Assembly: GCA_036924285.1 (NCBI GenBank)
Contig: JAYKYS010000064.1
Location: 1 to 64,000 of the forward strand
Length of the DNA stretch: 64,000 nucleotides
Direction of reading: 5' to 3'
Source of the DNA: Asterella californica
Lineage: Eukaryota; Streptophyta; Marchantiopsida; Marchantiales; Aytoniaceae
Shown: positions 25,623-37,752 of the stretch, one piece after another
How positions within the stretch are numbered: the stretch's first letter is position 1
Layout of the letters: each line of letters opens with the position of its first letter
The notes under the pieces: model-generated
What the model was told of the DNA's origin: nothing
The model's input: the letters and a program-made list of their open reading frames with translations, nothing else
Database searches by the model: none
Made by a program: the position numbers and the translations under genes

Positions 25623-27133
25623 ATGCGCTTGCTGCCAAGTGCTATTAGCATGCTTGCCTGCCAATGTGGCATCAGACGCTGCACCTGACCATGCCGCTGA
25701 CCCGGCATTGTCCAACCAATTGCTGTGGACTTGTGCAAACAGCGCTCTGTGGGTCGTTTGTGCATGTGAGTCCGACGCTGGATATGAAAGTTGGGCTGGA
25801 GCAGCAGCGTTGGTAGTGTACACCGCCAATTGCTGCTCCTGCTGTTGCTGTGGATGACTCTGCTGCTGCTGCTGCTGGTGCTGCTGTCTCGAGGGGAGCT
25901 GAACAGCAGCAGGCAGAGCATGCGGGCTCTTAGGAGGGGATTGCAGCAAGGTAGAGGCAGGCTGACTGGTGCTATGCTGAGGGAGGTGGCCAACAGAGGC
26001 AGGTGTGGAGCGTGGGGATGGGTGGGCTGCAGGGACCTGTGTTGCAGCAGGGTTTCTGAAGCTGGGCGTCCTGCGAGCTTGCTGCTGTGCAATGATGCTG
26101 GTGCATGCCTCACCAAGCAAGCCCTTCAGGCCACTGTTTGTGGTGGGTGCTGGAGAAGCTGCAGGAGAAGCTGCTACAGAAGATGCTGGGGAAGATGCTG
26201 GGGAAGGTGCTGCAGAAGCTACCTGTATGTGATCTCGGTAAGGCAACCCAATACCTGCATCGCCACACTGATGAGCAGAGTACTGTTGGTGTTGTCAAAC
26301 ACACACTGGTCAACCTTCATCCAAGCTGCATACATGTTTTGAAAGATAGCATGGTCTTATATCTACTTTGCTGCAGCAGATTGCATGACCTCACAGATAC
26401 AATAGGCTTAGTATGTCAAGACCTGTCTGCATACTGTGAATCATTCACACTACTGTGTTCATGATTGTAACCTCCTGCAGTATAGCAGACGCAACATATG
26501 GCTGCTGACAGTACCTTGATCCGCAGCCCGAGCGTCATCATTTTGACTGGTCACCTGAGGACCTGTCCCATCGACTAATGCAGTGATAGTGGCCCTAGGC
26601 CTGAGCCCTTCTGCCTCAACAGCACTGGCAGCTGCCATACTCTGCCTGGAGTCAGCAGTCTGGGATCGTGCTGTTGAAGGGTCTGAGCCAGCCTGGTTAG
26701 GCCAAGATGGTTGTCTGCCGGCCAAGTGTGTTGAGGTTTCTTGCAACAGCGCCAGGAACTCTTTGCTGATGTCTTGGCCTGCAGCTGCCTGTGAGGCCTC
26801 GCCTTGCAGATTTTGATGCGTCTGCTGACTGGTTGGCTGACCTCTGTGAGGCATTGCTGCTGCGGGCTGTGGTGAGGCAGACTGCAGCTGTGGCAGGGTG
26901 GGCTGCAGCTGTGGTGAGGCAGGCACCAGCTGTGGCAGGAGAGGCTGAGGCAGCTGAGAAGAATGTGAGAGCTGAGGTGAAGCTGGTGCTGCCGGCAGGG
27001 AGGCCTTCGGGGGGCGCACATGCTTGCAGACTGCTTGCAGAAGAGTGAAGAAGACCACTGCTGCTGCCTGACAGGGTTGGCCTGGGCTCACTGGCAGCTG
27101 CCTGTTGCAGTCCTTGCTGCCGGGCGTCGGCAT
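21758..27133 (-). CDS. Gln/Ala-rich, Lys/Arg-rich low-complexity protein (possible C-terminal part of the gene upstream)
   Basis: A minus-strand open frame runs 26246 to about 23602, where it splices out at GTGAGG. Exons follow at about 23220-23108 (RRRTRHSGVEVMEALDDPD), 22799-about 22000 (AASSKPQQNG, SQQQQQQRRSLRQPIKAEG) and about 21990-21758 (EQVYRYSYMVG, DADWGRKRKRFGGLTQ, stop). A similar Pro/Gln/Ala-rich stretch at 26459-27133 is probably an upstream exon. The main exon holds a poly-Gln tract near 25556-25622, degenerate repeats of the type HAQQASD-x-E-x-EEAQ at about 24150-24620, and basic clusters such as KRSHKKQPKRRR near 23745. Composition points to a nuclear, disordered protein. A one-base break near 21990-22010 separates the last segment. 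Whether this is a separate gene or the tail of the MMD1-like gene cannot be settled from sequence alone. Confidence 0.55.
25556..25622 (-). repeat. Coding poly-Gln (CAG)n tract
   Basis: About 22 CTG units on the plus strand, i.e. CAG codons on the minus strand. They sit inside the long open frame of the Gln/Ala-rich protein and encode an uninterrupted Gln run. Confidence 0.92.
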
Positions 27134-27439
27134 TTGGTTCGACAGCAGGCTGGGCTGGATGTGCTGTGACTACTTTTGCGGCAGAAGCAACAGAAGTGGG
27201 CACAGCTTGGAGGCTGGTGTTCTGCACTACAGCTTCTGCAGCAGCTAACACAGAAGGCGAGGAAGCCAGGGGGAATTTCTGCTGCAGGTCAGTGACTGCT
27301 ACTACAGCAGCAGGTTGGGGAGTGCTGTTACCACTGGATGGCAGAGAGGAAGAGGCAAAGTCAGGATGGACAGCATCAATGGCAGGGAGAATGGTTGAGC
27401 CATCCTTCTTGATGAGCAGATAAAACAGCATCCGGTCTC

Positions 27440-30400
27440 TATCCCTAGGGTCACTCCTCCTGTTGTCAACACCACGAGCCGTCAACATGGAAGCAAGGAA
27501 GAAGCTGATCTTGCATGGCATGCTGCTTACTGCATATTGATATGTGCGGTCAATACAACTGGTAGCTGGGACTATAAAAGCAAACAAGGCTCCTGTGCAG
27601 TCTGTCAGCAGAAGAGGATGGTGTGACACACAACTCATCTGCCAAACACTACTACTGGGTTTTATACACCTTCTAAAGCAAGCCTCATCAGGTATGATTG
27701 CTGACAGTAAACTTTTGCCAGCCCAACCATATTTGCTGTATGTTCCGCCAACCCTCCACGCTCAGTCTATACTATATGCAGTGCAGTCCCAGCCTCTCTT
27801 TCAGACAGAGGATCACACAGGCAGAGACAGGCATTTGTTGCAGCATGGAGACTGCCAACATCAAGCAGAGGGCAACCTGAAGACAGCCCAGGGCCCGACG
27901 GTGTGGTTGGCAATGGCTTTGAGCATGTAGTCCATCATGCCGGTGTCCCCAATGACCTTGTGCACCTGCTCTCTGGCCACACCCCGCGACACCCACCACC
28001 CCTCAAACCCCTGCACGCATGCCCAATTGATCTCTCTTTAGCCTTCATTTGCTGACATACCTGATGCACCTGCTGAATATCAACCTGGAGAGGTACACAC
28101 ATGCTCACACAACTACTGTACCAGATCAGCAATCCTGCCAGACCAAAAGCTTGGCAAGTTTGACAGGAAACATGTGAGATGAGACCAAGACACATTTTGC
28201 AGCTTCCTGTCTTTACCCACTCACGTTCCTGTGTACTATCTGTTTCACTCTGGGCAACAGCCAGAAGACAAAGCTTGCACAGGCTGCTGATGACAGGTTA
28301 TTCACACAGGATACATTCGCGCTGCTGCCCACCTTTGCAAGGGGGAAAGTCCCGCCATCAGGCATGTGCATTGGGGGAGGGGGGTCACTCAGGAGAGACC
28401 CCTGCCTCCCAAGAAGGGGGAAAGGAGGGAGGTGGGGGGGGGAAGGGGGGTGCGGGATAATGGTGACCTGCCTCCAAGAAGTCAGGGTATGGGAGGGTAG
28501 TGATGACACACAGCACTGCATTGCAAGAAACATGGCCAGCGGTAGCAACAAGAAGGCTGGAATGCATGCCTGGGGACACTGAGAAGGGGGGTTGCTGAAC
28601 AATGGCACACCTTGAGGCAGGTCATGACCGTTGCGAGGCAGTTGCGGCAGCGCTCCTGAGACCAGCGCTGGGGTGCTGTGCTGAGGCTGACCTCCTCCAG
28701 GCCTTGCAGGCTGTAAGCCAGCTTGCTTGCCGGCATGGGAGCCATGTTCTGCCCCAAGATCTTGCTGCTTTGCTTCTTCTCTCTCACAACCCCACCTGAA
28801 AGCATGCAGTGCGGGGCTCAAGAACAAGAGTGGTGCATCACTGGCAGGCCCTTAGTTGTGATGAGATCAAAGTCCCAATGTTGGTGGGGGGACTGGGAGT
28901 CGTTGGCAGCGAAGCTCAAACCAGACTGCTCTGAACAGACCAGCCTTGCCATGCACGTGCTATGCTCAGAACGGGCTGGAAAGCTTACTTCCACAACACT
29001 GTTACTGTTTTTGCAAATGTCACCCGGTCACCATCACTGTGACTGTGTCATTGTCACTGCTACTCTTACAGTTCTGTCACTGTCAGAGCTTGTTGTAGTG
29101 TTGTTGCGTGTGGCAACCACTCTCATGAGCAATAGCAGTAGAGAACCAACCTGCCACAGTCCACCCACAAAAGGGGCAGACTGTGTACCCTGCAGTGAGC
29201 AAGTCTCACAGTGCAAGAGGACATGCTGTTGCTGACACACTACAGCAAGTATGATCCAGCACTCTGAGCGCCTAGGACTGCAGCCTGCTGCTCTGCAAGG
29301 CATGCAGACCTGCAAACTCTGCCACGCTCCAAACCACACAAGGCAGGACACTTCACTTGCTGAAAGAAAAGGTGACGCGGGACGAGTGGCATGCACGTAC
29401 CAGCTTCTTCTTCATTTGCCACAGGTCTTGATGGAGGGCCAGCCTGAAGCACAGCCAGGGCATGTGCAGCACTGCCTGTCAGCTGACCCCCAAGCTTTTG
29501 TGTCTTGGCCCCCTTGCCTCCCCCCTTGGATTTCCCACCCTTGCCCAGCGTGGAAGCTCCAGCCTGTGCTGTGCCTGCCGCAACAAGCTGCATGCCTGCT
29601 GCTGAGCCCTGCTGATCTGTTGTGCCAAGCAGTGGCTGCTGATTTGCAGCTGCCCCACTTGTACTGTTGAGATGATTGTGCAGCTCTGCAGGAGCCTGCT
29701 CAATGGTGGTGATGGTAAGCATGCCAGCACCAACTGGCTGCCTGTCATCTGAATGCAAGTGCCCTTCAGCCACATGACCTGGCCCTTGTGAGGGCTCCCT
29801 CGGCTGTTCAGCTGGCGCATGTGTGTCTGCCTGTGTGTCTGTACCCAGCTCAGGTTCTGATGCCGGCAGTTGAGCTGGCACTGGGATGCTGCTTGGGCCA
29901 GCCTGGGGCAAACTGTGCCAGGCACTGTGCTGATACTCAGGTGCCCCAGCCTCGCTGGCAGCTGCATCAGAAGCCGCTTCCTGACTCACATTACATTTGA
30001 GCTCAGCTGACACCGGCTGTGCAACCTTGCCAGATGTCCACGGATCATTTCGTTGTGCTTCAGCTGGTCCCGTGACAGGACCATCAGGTTGAGCTAGAGC
30101 AGCTTGAAGATCAGCGCCTTGACTATCATCAGCCGTGTCCCCGTTGTGTGGTAGTGTTGGTGCTGCTGTGGAGGTGACTGCTTGTGGATGTGCCTCAGAG
30201 GCCAAGAGATGAGCTGCCGCCTGAGGCTTGGACAGCAGGCACAGCATGCTTTTCAGCAAGGCTCCCAGGGTTGCACAGTCAGCCTCAATAGCCTATGCCA
30301 TTTGCATACAATTCAGCAGATATGAGCAAGCATGCTCAGTGCACAAGTGACATGTGCATGGCACCATCATTGTGGACGGCTGCAGCCCTGCTCAGACTAC

Positions 30401-32449
30401 TTGTCAGGGGCTGACGCTTGACCATGCGTGAAGGGTCCATGAGCATGCACGGAGCGCGCAGTGTTGCAGGCACGACAACGCAGCTTAACTGACCAACAAT
30501 CAACAATAGCAGCAAATCACGTGAGGCAAACACATACACTTCTAGCAAAGGATGACCCTATCTTCATTGAACCAACACGGTGTGTTTGGAGTGCAAGTGA
30601 GGATGCACTTTACCTTGTAGCGAGCAACGATGACTGGAACAGCAGACTGTACTCCAGCAAAATCAGCGAGCAGCAGGAGCAGCTTAGCCCTGTGAACAGC
30701 ATCCATGGCCTTCTTCCACCTATTCAGGCATGCCACTGTCATGAAGAGGAGCACAACACCCCTACATGTGTGCGCATGCAGTTCACGCTGGTCTCAACAC
30801 ATCTTTTCTTGTGGCAAAGCAACATGTTTACATGCTTGCCAGAAGACTACAGGCAGTTCGAGGAGACTACCTCAACACTTTGCACTTTGTTTGTCGCTTG
30901 TACCAGGCTCAAGAAGCAACCTACTTGTTGTGCGTAATGTTGAAGGCGCCACGGCCATAGTTGTATCCCCACTGGCCGTACCAGGTCGCCTTCTTAGCAG
31001 CAGTATGCAGCACTCGCAGCTCCATCCCTCCCTGCTCATTGCCATGCTGCTCAGGGTAGCAATGTAATGCAATATACGTTGATGCTTGTAAGCACGCTCC
31101 AGCTTTGCTGTGTTGGTTTGTATGGCACTCAAGCAGCAAGACAGGGGCAAAGCTGATCGCACTACAGTCATGATCTGTTCTTTCGTTCACAGTGGCAGCA
31201 TGGCACGCAGACCATGCTCCATCAATAAGACAGTGCCCCAAGGCAAAGCACTGATGCAGCAGGAGGCTGCGAGGCCCATGTGGATGTGAGGCGATGTGAA
31301 AGCCAGGACAAGGAAGGTGTTTTGCCAACCTTGTTGGAGACATCCTCAACGCTGATCTGGCGCATGCGAAGGAGATGGCACAGCCTGTCCCATATTTGCA
31401 TCAGCTGTTTACCTGCATGCACCCTGTTCCCATGGGCCTGCCAGCATAAGAGACCAGCAAGCTTTCCAGTGCATGTGCAGTTGCATGTGTTGGCAAGTCT
31501 TTCCAGTGCATGTTCAGTTGCATGTGTTAGCAAGTCTTTCCAATGCATGTGCAATTGCATGTGTTGGCAAATCTTGACATGTGCACATGATTTAGCAGCC
31601 TGAGAGCAATATGACTGTGTCACTGTGAGCAGACCTCATGAAAGCTGATGCAATCGAGTTGGTTGTGAGTGTGAGTGAGGATGTCTTGGTCCACACCTGA
31701 CAGCTGCTGAGATCCACCCTCTCGTCCATTGACTCTTGCAAGATGCCCAAAGCCATTTGCATGGACCACTCCGTGCAGCAAGTGAGCATGACTGTCAAAG
31801 GGCGAAGGCGGAGCTGAGTATGCTGCAATAGCAAGCATCTGGTTGATGAAGCTATTACAATACAGCCAAGCAAAAGGAGGATATAGCCAAGTAGAAGCAT
31901 GATGATGCCATCTGTGTCATTACAACTCAGCACAGCATGCAGCATGATAACTCTCATCGCCATGAACTTGACACAAAGTCCAGTGCGTTCAGTGTGTATA
32001 AGGCACCTTCTTGTGTAGGAAACGCTGCAAAGTCTTCAGGAGTGTGTGCACAGACCAAAGTCCCCTCAATTACAGGGACTATAAAATGATAGCGGTGCCT
32101 TGAGACAGGGTGATTCTGCCAGCCTGCGAAGAGAGACTACCGCAGTGGTACAATACTGTCTCAAGCGGATATGACAGCACCTGGCCTCGTACTGACCTAT
32201 TATCCTGCACTGGTCACAGATCGTAGAGGCACTCTCCTCCAGCCGCTCCTTATACACTTGCAGCTGCAGCTCTGTGTGCGCGCTGCGCAGATTGACTGTC
32301 CAACATGACACGTTCGGTAGCCACGGCACAGCAACGGTCGTGCCGAGCTCTTTCACCAAGATGCCGACGTTAGTGTCGAAAGAATGTAAAAGCTCCGGCT
32401 TTTCTTGCGTGAACCAAGGTGTTTCATCTGCCGATGCCGTCGACGTCAT
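27440..32449 (-). CDS. MMD1/PTC1/MS1-type plant regulatory protein homologue
   Basis: Exon 1 (32449-32197) starts MTSTASADETPWF and ends LQVYKERLEES...CDQCRIIG. Further exons: about 32020-31970 (AAFPTQEGALYTLNA), 31830-31697 (HLLHGVVHANGFGHLARVN then GREGGSQQLSG), about 31420-31332 (IWDRLCHLLRMRQISVEDV), about 31030-30923 (ATWYGQWGYNYGRGAFNIT), about 30740-30600 (ACLNRWKKAMDAVHRAKLL), a Ser/Ala/Gln-rich exon around 30250-29440, about 28800-28610 (REKKQSSKILGQNMAPMP), about 28010-27895 (AREQVHKVIGDTGMMDYML) and about 27540-27420 (LLIKKDGSTILPAIDA). The block order, including WYG.WGY.. and VIGDTG..D..LK, matches land-plant MMD1/PTC1/MS1, PHD-finger proteins of meiosis and tapetum; DYAD/SWI1 shares the DTG-LLD block. 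I see no C4HC3 PHD cluster. Role in an alga is unknown. Confidence 0.75.
28371..28456 (+). repeat. G-rich tract with quadruplex potential
   Basis: Many runs of 3-8 G within 86 bases on the plus strand, in an intron of the minus-strand gene. Nothing coding is visible here. Confidence 0.6.
31447..31575. repeat. Tandem repeat, unit about 36 bp, about 3.5 copies
   Basis: Unit of the form TTGCATGTGTTGGCAAGTCT followed by TTCCAGTGCATGTGCAG, with a few substitutions between copies. It lies in an intron of the MMD1-like gene. Confidence 0.85.
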
Positions 32450-33900
32450 TTTCTGGCGCTCATTCTAAATCGGCGACACACAGTGTTGAGCCATAACGCA
32501 GAAAGTGACATCGCTGCAAGTCAAGTCAAGTCAAGGAGCAAGCTCCCTAATCAGTAACCAAGATATAACTATAGGGGTCTGCCCATTGTCTGACAGTCAG
32601 TAGGCAGCTTGTTGCCAGTCATCTGCATATAATGCTTAATCTGTGTGCTGCACTGACAGCTGTTGGACCAAATCCAGTACTGGTGATCAGAATAAAGGCA
32701 TGTTATTGTTGTTCCTGCCATAACAGCAGGCCAACAGTCTGTCTGCAAATGGTTGAGCATGCTCAATATCAAAGCACCATTGCGGCTGTTTGTTTTTATG
32801 TGCTGAGTGTGTTTCTGACAAAGTGCGTGGGGCAGGTGCTTCATGAATGATATTGTTCTGCACCTTGAGTCTGTACACAAGCCTGGACAGCACAGTTGCT
32901 CGGTGACACACCTGTGTCAGCTGTGCGGCGCCAGCTGGCTTACTGTCCAACATTGCATGAGCAGCAGCACCAGACCATGACAAGCTGCTTGATGTACACA
33001 TGTCACTGTAGCAGCAGCGTACTCAAGGGTCGCCCTGCAGTTGTTGTGGATGAACAGTCTGATTGTGTTTAAGCATATCTACTGTGCATTTTCTGCAAAC
33101 ATTCATAAGTCTGCAAGTAGTGCTAGCAACTCTGCCGTTGTAAGCATAAACTTTGCTGATGCAGCATCATTATCAGCTACAGCCTCCTGTGGAGAGCTGT
33201 ACATCATCGGAAGCTATTTGCCAATTAGTTATTAACAGAATGCACCAGCCAGAACAGTCACTGTACTAGTACATAACTGGACCTGGGAGGAGTGGGGTTG
33301 ATGTGCAGTTGATTAAGTGCAGTCTGCAGCGCAGAAAGCCCCCCCTGGGGAATTTGCACATGCAATGTCTTGGTACAGCAGAACGTCACAAACGCTCACA
33401 GGCAGCATCAGAGCACAAGCTGCCAAAAGATATACGCGAATGTTAATTGAATATGTGCACAATATATGAGGGATATGATGGAGAGATCCAACACTGCCAA
33501 CACAGTTGAGATGCAGAGTCTGATACATGGGGCCTGCGTATGAGCATGTAAGATATGTAGATGACAGATACACATCATTGTTCAAAAGCTTTGCCACTCT
33601 CACAGCAACCAACATGCCCGTATCACGACATGCTTGAATTGGTATGTAGATGTGCTGGTGCTCTCTGTGAATTGTTGCCTGTCCAGCCTATCAAACTGAA
33701 CAAATCATACAAATGTGGGTCAACACATACTCCTACTAATCACACCAAACCAGACAACACCAGTGTTGTCTGGTACCGAACAAGGTATAGCATAAGGTCG
33801 CTAAAGCTACCAATGATACATCAGCAAAAGAGGTGGAATTTGGCCTGCAGTAGCCATACAGAAATCTGAAAAGCAATTTATAAGGCCACGACTTATGTGT
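32450..33900. other. Intergenic, no supported gene
   Basis: Lies upstream of the MMD1-like gene and downstream of the ZIP gene. Short open frames occur (e.g. 33041-33235) but none shows a family signature or splice-supported continuation. Confidence 0.45.
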
Positions 33901-34918
33901 TCAAGCCCACTTTGCTATCAAGGACATGACAGCACCCCCAGCAAACATACAAATGAAGCCAAGACCCTGCAACCACGTTTGTACAGGTAGCTCTTCAGGG
34001 CTGAATGTTGGTACAATCAAATCAACCAGGCCATTGTAGATCAAGATTCCTGCCGACAAAGAGTTGAAGCCTCCCTCAAAACCTAGAGCTATTTTGCTCT
34101 GAGCTTGATATGAGTTACCGACTCCCATACCTATAGCTATGCCAAGGGGTGTAATGACCAAAAACAGCAAACCTAGCAAGCAGTACTTGAGAACGCTGTA
34201 TTCAGCTTTCACAAACGTTACCCCCAACGCCAGCCCTTCACACATTTGGTGGAACATCAGGGCTACCATCAAGGATCTAACAGTATCTGCGCTGCTGCTG
34301 ATCCCAATAGTGATCCCGATGAAGATAGAATGGAAAATGACTCCAGCTTCAAAAGTTGTAGAAATGACGACGTAGCGCAGGCGTCGCCTTTCCAGCTCCT
34401 TGTCATCTAAAGCTTGCGTATCAAGCCCAGGCTCAAGCTCTGCTGGCTTGGGTTCAACCAGACCAGGTACTAGTTTATGTTTGAAGTACTGGGTCAAAGA
34501 CCATTCCAGCGTGAATGCAAGCATGGCAGCGAAGCTTGTAAACACCAGAGCCCATGGAAACTCAGTGGAAAGTCCCAGGCATGGATCAGCAAGTAGAGGA
34601 ATGGCATCGCCAAGGACATGGACGAATCCTGTGACCAGAACCACTCCACCAGCAAATGCCCGAACCAGAAAGTAAGCTTTGTTGAGCCTGGCAGTATATG
34701 TGAACAGAGGCAAAAACACTGCAACACATCCACATTATTTGAGTCACACGTCATGCAGACACGGCGTAGCAAAGTCAAGAAGGAAACCACATGTGCATAC
34801 CTCCAATAGATGACACAGCCAAGATGCCAAACAAGGCGCCCAGTCGAAGGCCAATCAAGGGCTCGTAAAAGTCGCCCTCACCGCTGCAATCAAGTGCCTC
34901 GCCAATGGATTCTGCCAT
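33901..34918 (-). CDS. ZIP-family divalent metal transporter
   Basis: Two exons, 34918-34801 and 34718-33901, joined through a GTATGC donor and TTGCAG acceptor, give 311 residues ending SLIAKWA and TGA. Exon 1 starts MAESIGEALDCSGEGDFYE and enters the first membrane helix (LRLGALFGILAVSSIGG). TM2-3 follow (AYFLVRAFAGGVVLVTGFV, HVLGDA). A variable loop rich in Glu/Pro replaces the usual His-rich loop. TM4 has the metal-site motif FHSIFIG and TM5 has FHQMCEGLALG, both diagnostic of plant-type ZIP/IRT transporters that import Zn or Fe. Three more helices complete the eight-TM plan. Length is slightly short for the family (about 310-380). The frame is intact. Substrate cannot be told from sequence; the lack of a His loop argues nothing decisive. 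Confidence 0.93.
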
Positions 34919-36141
34919 GCGCCTGCAACACAAGCAAGCAAAGTGACTATACAGTGGCGGCTGATCTGCACACAAAGACATGCACGCAAGACGCCTTGAC
35001 ACAACGACTGCTTTTTGCACGGGAACGACAGATCAGCAGACATCAGTGATACAAAGACGACACTTACCTGAACCTTGTAGGCCTGTGCCAACTTTACAAC
35101 CCAACTCAAAAAATATTCAAGCAATCGCTGCAAGCAAGCATGGATTTCTCCGTATACATTCTCACGATAACCTATCATTAAACCCCTGTGTTGCGTGATA
35201 ACGCAAGTGTGCAGGCAAGATATATGTGGCGTCCACCACAAGGTTGTGACGGACATGAGCTACACAAGGAGCTAGCCAATGTTAGCACTGCGGAATGCCC
35301 GATCTGAAAGTATGCATGGCACGGCATGGGGTTGCTTCACCTCTTCCTGTTAGGGAGCGATAGACAGCGAGACTGACTTCGATTTACCCAGGTAACCCTC
35401 CGGATCGCTAATCTATATTGACATACTGACAGCGAGCTTGCTCAGCCGTTTGTCCATATGCGATGTTGTACCCACCTGGCCATGGCAGCTTCAGCAGATA
35501 CAGGCCCTCACAGCATCTGACCAGTCACGCAGAGTATGCATATGTTCCTGTTGGGTCATTTGGCAGTGAGCCACGATGTTGGGTATTAGTATGCATGGCT
35601 GTCAAGCATAAGAGCCTTCCCTGAATAGGCTTGAGTCTGCTGCTTTACGCTACGGCTGTTCTCAAGTATGATCACAAAGCAGAGTTTTAAAGCAATCTTT
35701 CCCGGGCCAGGTACAAGCGGACTTTCAAACACAGACAGTAGATTTACATTTCTGGATTGGCAGAGAAAGCGGTTGTTCTTACCAAGCTAGCTTGAGAATA
35801 TGTAACAGGCCTAAACATGCATGTTGTGTTTCTGATATGCCTGCTGTGGATGCTTTCCGGTATTGATATGTAAATCAGCACACCTGATCAACCCCCTTGT
35901 AGATTATCGTACTAGTTCCAAACTCATACATAGGCCAAGAAGTTGATGGGGTTAATGCATGCACAGCTCCCTTGTGCACTGCCTGAACTTTGGGTTGGCA
36001 GATCTCAAGGCCTCCTGCAAAGGATGTCTGCACAGCCAGCGGAGCATGTAATATATGCTGACCTTCCTTGGGACCTAATGACAGGCAAAAGGTTGATTTT
36101 TGTCAAATTCGCATGTCAAATTTGCAAGCCAAATAGCAAAT
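34919..36141. other. Intergenic, no gene seen
   Basis: Upstream of the ZIP gene. No conserved coding or RNA signal recognised. An additional 5' non-coding exon of the ZIP gene is possible but not shown. Confidence 0.4.
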
Positions 36142-36558
36142 TCACTGTAAACAGGTTTGACAGCTTAAACGCATGCCGACAGACTTAAACGGCATGAACA
36201 GGCTGTTCGTAACAGCAACACGCACCGACATCGGATTTTCCTGTTGGTCAGACACAAAGGTGTTGCACTGACGACGGTTCTCAGCGTCCAGCAGCAGCCC
36301 ACCTTGCGCAAGAAGCTGCACATAGACATGCCTTAGCTTCTGGTATGTACAATTAGTTAACGTGACTCCCAGCTGCTGCTGTGACTGTGCCTTACTGGAA
36401 CATCGGCACATCTGGCAGCCTCTCTGAGCCCTGAATGGGCAGCAAAAAGAAGAAAAACAGCAGCAGCAACGCCCCATGCCCTGCAACTCCTCAGCAATTG
36501 GCCTCAGAGCAGCTGCAAAGCCTTCCTGCACATGTTCTGCAGGAGTTAGGTCAGGCAT
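36142..36558 (-). CDS. Small hypothetical protein
   Basis: An open minus-strand frame of 138 codons starts MPDLTPAEHVQEGFAAAL and contains a Cys-rich patch (GMGRCCCCFSSFCC) and the stretch GGLLLDAENRRQCN. The acidic/helical N-terminus (AAALRPIAEELQ) and the LLDAENRR stretch look protein-like. The Cys-rich middle may instead be an intron. No family is recognised. It would be transcribed away from the AAA+ gene. Confidence 0.3.
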   Translation of the reverse strand: MPDLTPAEHVQEGFAAALRPIAEELQGMGRCCCCFSSFCCPFRAQRGCQMCRCSSKAQSQQQLGVTLTNCTYQKLRHVYVQLLAQGGLLLDAENRRQCNTFVSDQQENPMSVRVAVTNSLFMPFKSVGMRLSCQTCLQ

Positions 36559-37752
36559 GCCTCATGGCTATTTCAATATACATCTCCCCTTGACTATTGT
36601 GTAACAGTGCTGCATTTGTGAAGGAGCCCCACTCATAGAGGCAATCAAGTATGCAAGCTTCAATCATGAGGCCAGCAGAACAGCAACTGTGCTGCATGTG
36701 CACCCACAACAATTAGCTGACAGTGATGCATCAGAGGGTACCATATGCATGGTAAGTGATCGAATTCTATACAGTATGTTGCTATATGCTGCTATGCTGT
36801 GCCAATATTTTGCTACCTCACCTCACCTCTGATGTGTGATTATCACCTTTTACAAAGCAAAGCATTTCCAACATCACCAGAATATTTGTGCATGCCTTGA
36901 TGCAGGTTGGCATCAAACGCACAACTACAGAGTGCAGCATATCCCAGTCACCTGACCCTGTTGCAGCACTCAACTTTGATGAGCCAGCCCTGCACCAAGA
37001 CAGCACACAGCAGCCGTCACAGCCCCAACAGCTGCTGTCGCTGTGGGATTGGTACAGCCAACAACAAGGCTGGTTACTGTTCCAACCTGCCCTGCCCACT
37101 ATGGGAAGCTTTACCTGGCCTACAGAGCTTCAGGCCAACCCATCCTTACAATCTGACACATGCAGCCTGTCAGGCAATCTGATACCAGAAGCAAGCAGTC
37201 TGAGAGGCCAAGGCCGCTGCGTTTTAGCTTTCCAGCCAAAGCAAGGCAGCGCAAGTGGTCCAGATGGTGTGCAAGACAGCAAGAGGCAACCTCACAGCAG
37301 TGCTGCTGTATACCTGCGCTTGATGCTGGACATGAACACTGGTAACATTCACCAACAGTGCTTGTGATTACGTGTTCTTTGACGTCTGTGCAGCAGTCAT
37401 GTTGAGCATGGTTGCTGAAGCGATTGGCCACAAGTCCAGTGCTGAGCCCATACATGCAACTCTTGCCTTGCACTGTTCTGAAATCTTGTCATTTCAGTAA
37501 CTAGTATATATTACAATGCTACTTACACTCAGGCATCTCAGCAACAAAGGGTCGTCAGAGGTTTCTATATGTTTGGCAAGCCTGTACATCCATTGCCAGC
37601 TTCAGCTCATATCACGAAGAATCGTTACATGCTTGAGCACCTGTAACCTCTATGTAGGAACTCACAAATGGCCAGGAAATGCATGGCCAGAAACCATAAC
37701 AAGCACATACAGCAAGCACAGTCAGTTGGTCCTTCTGCTTGTGTGTCTACAG
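36559..37752. other. Region upstream of the AAA+ gene, possible N-terminal exons
   Basis: Open plus-strand stretches exist (36888-37367), but the protein-like sense jumps between frames. I cannot choose an exon model. It probably contains the promoter and first exon(s) of the AFG2-type gene. Confidence 0.35.

Noticed and set aside
31447..31575. CRISPR-like direct repeats.
   Set aside because: Units are contiguous without unique spacers and lie in an intron of a eukaryotic gene.
33041..33235. Small plus-strand ORF between the ZIP and MMD1-like genes.
   Set aside because: No start context, splice support or recognisable motif; composition like surrounding non-coding DNA.
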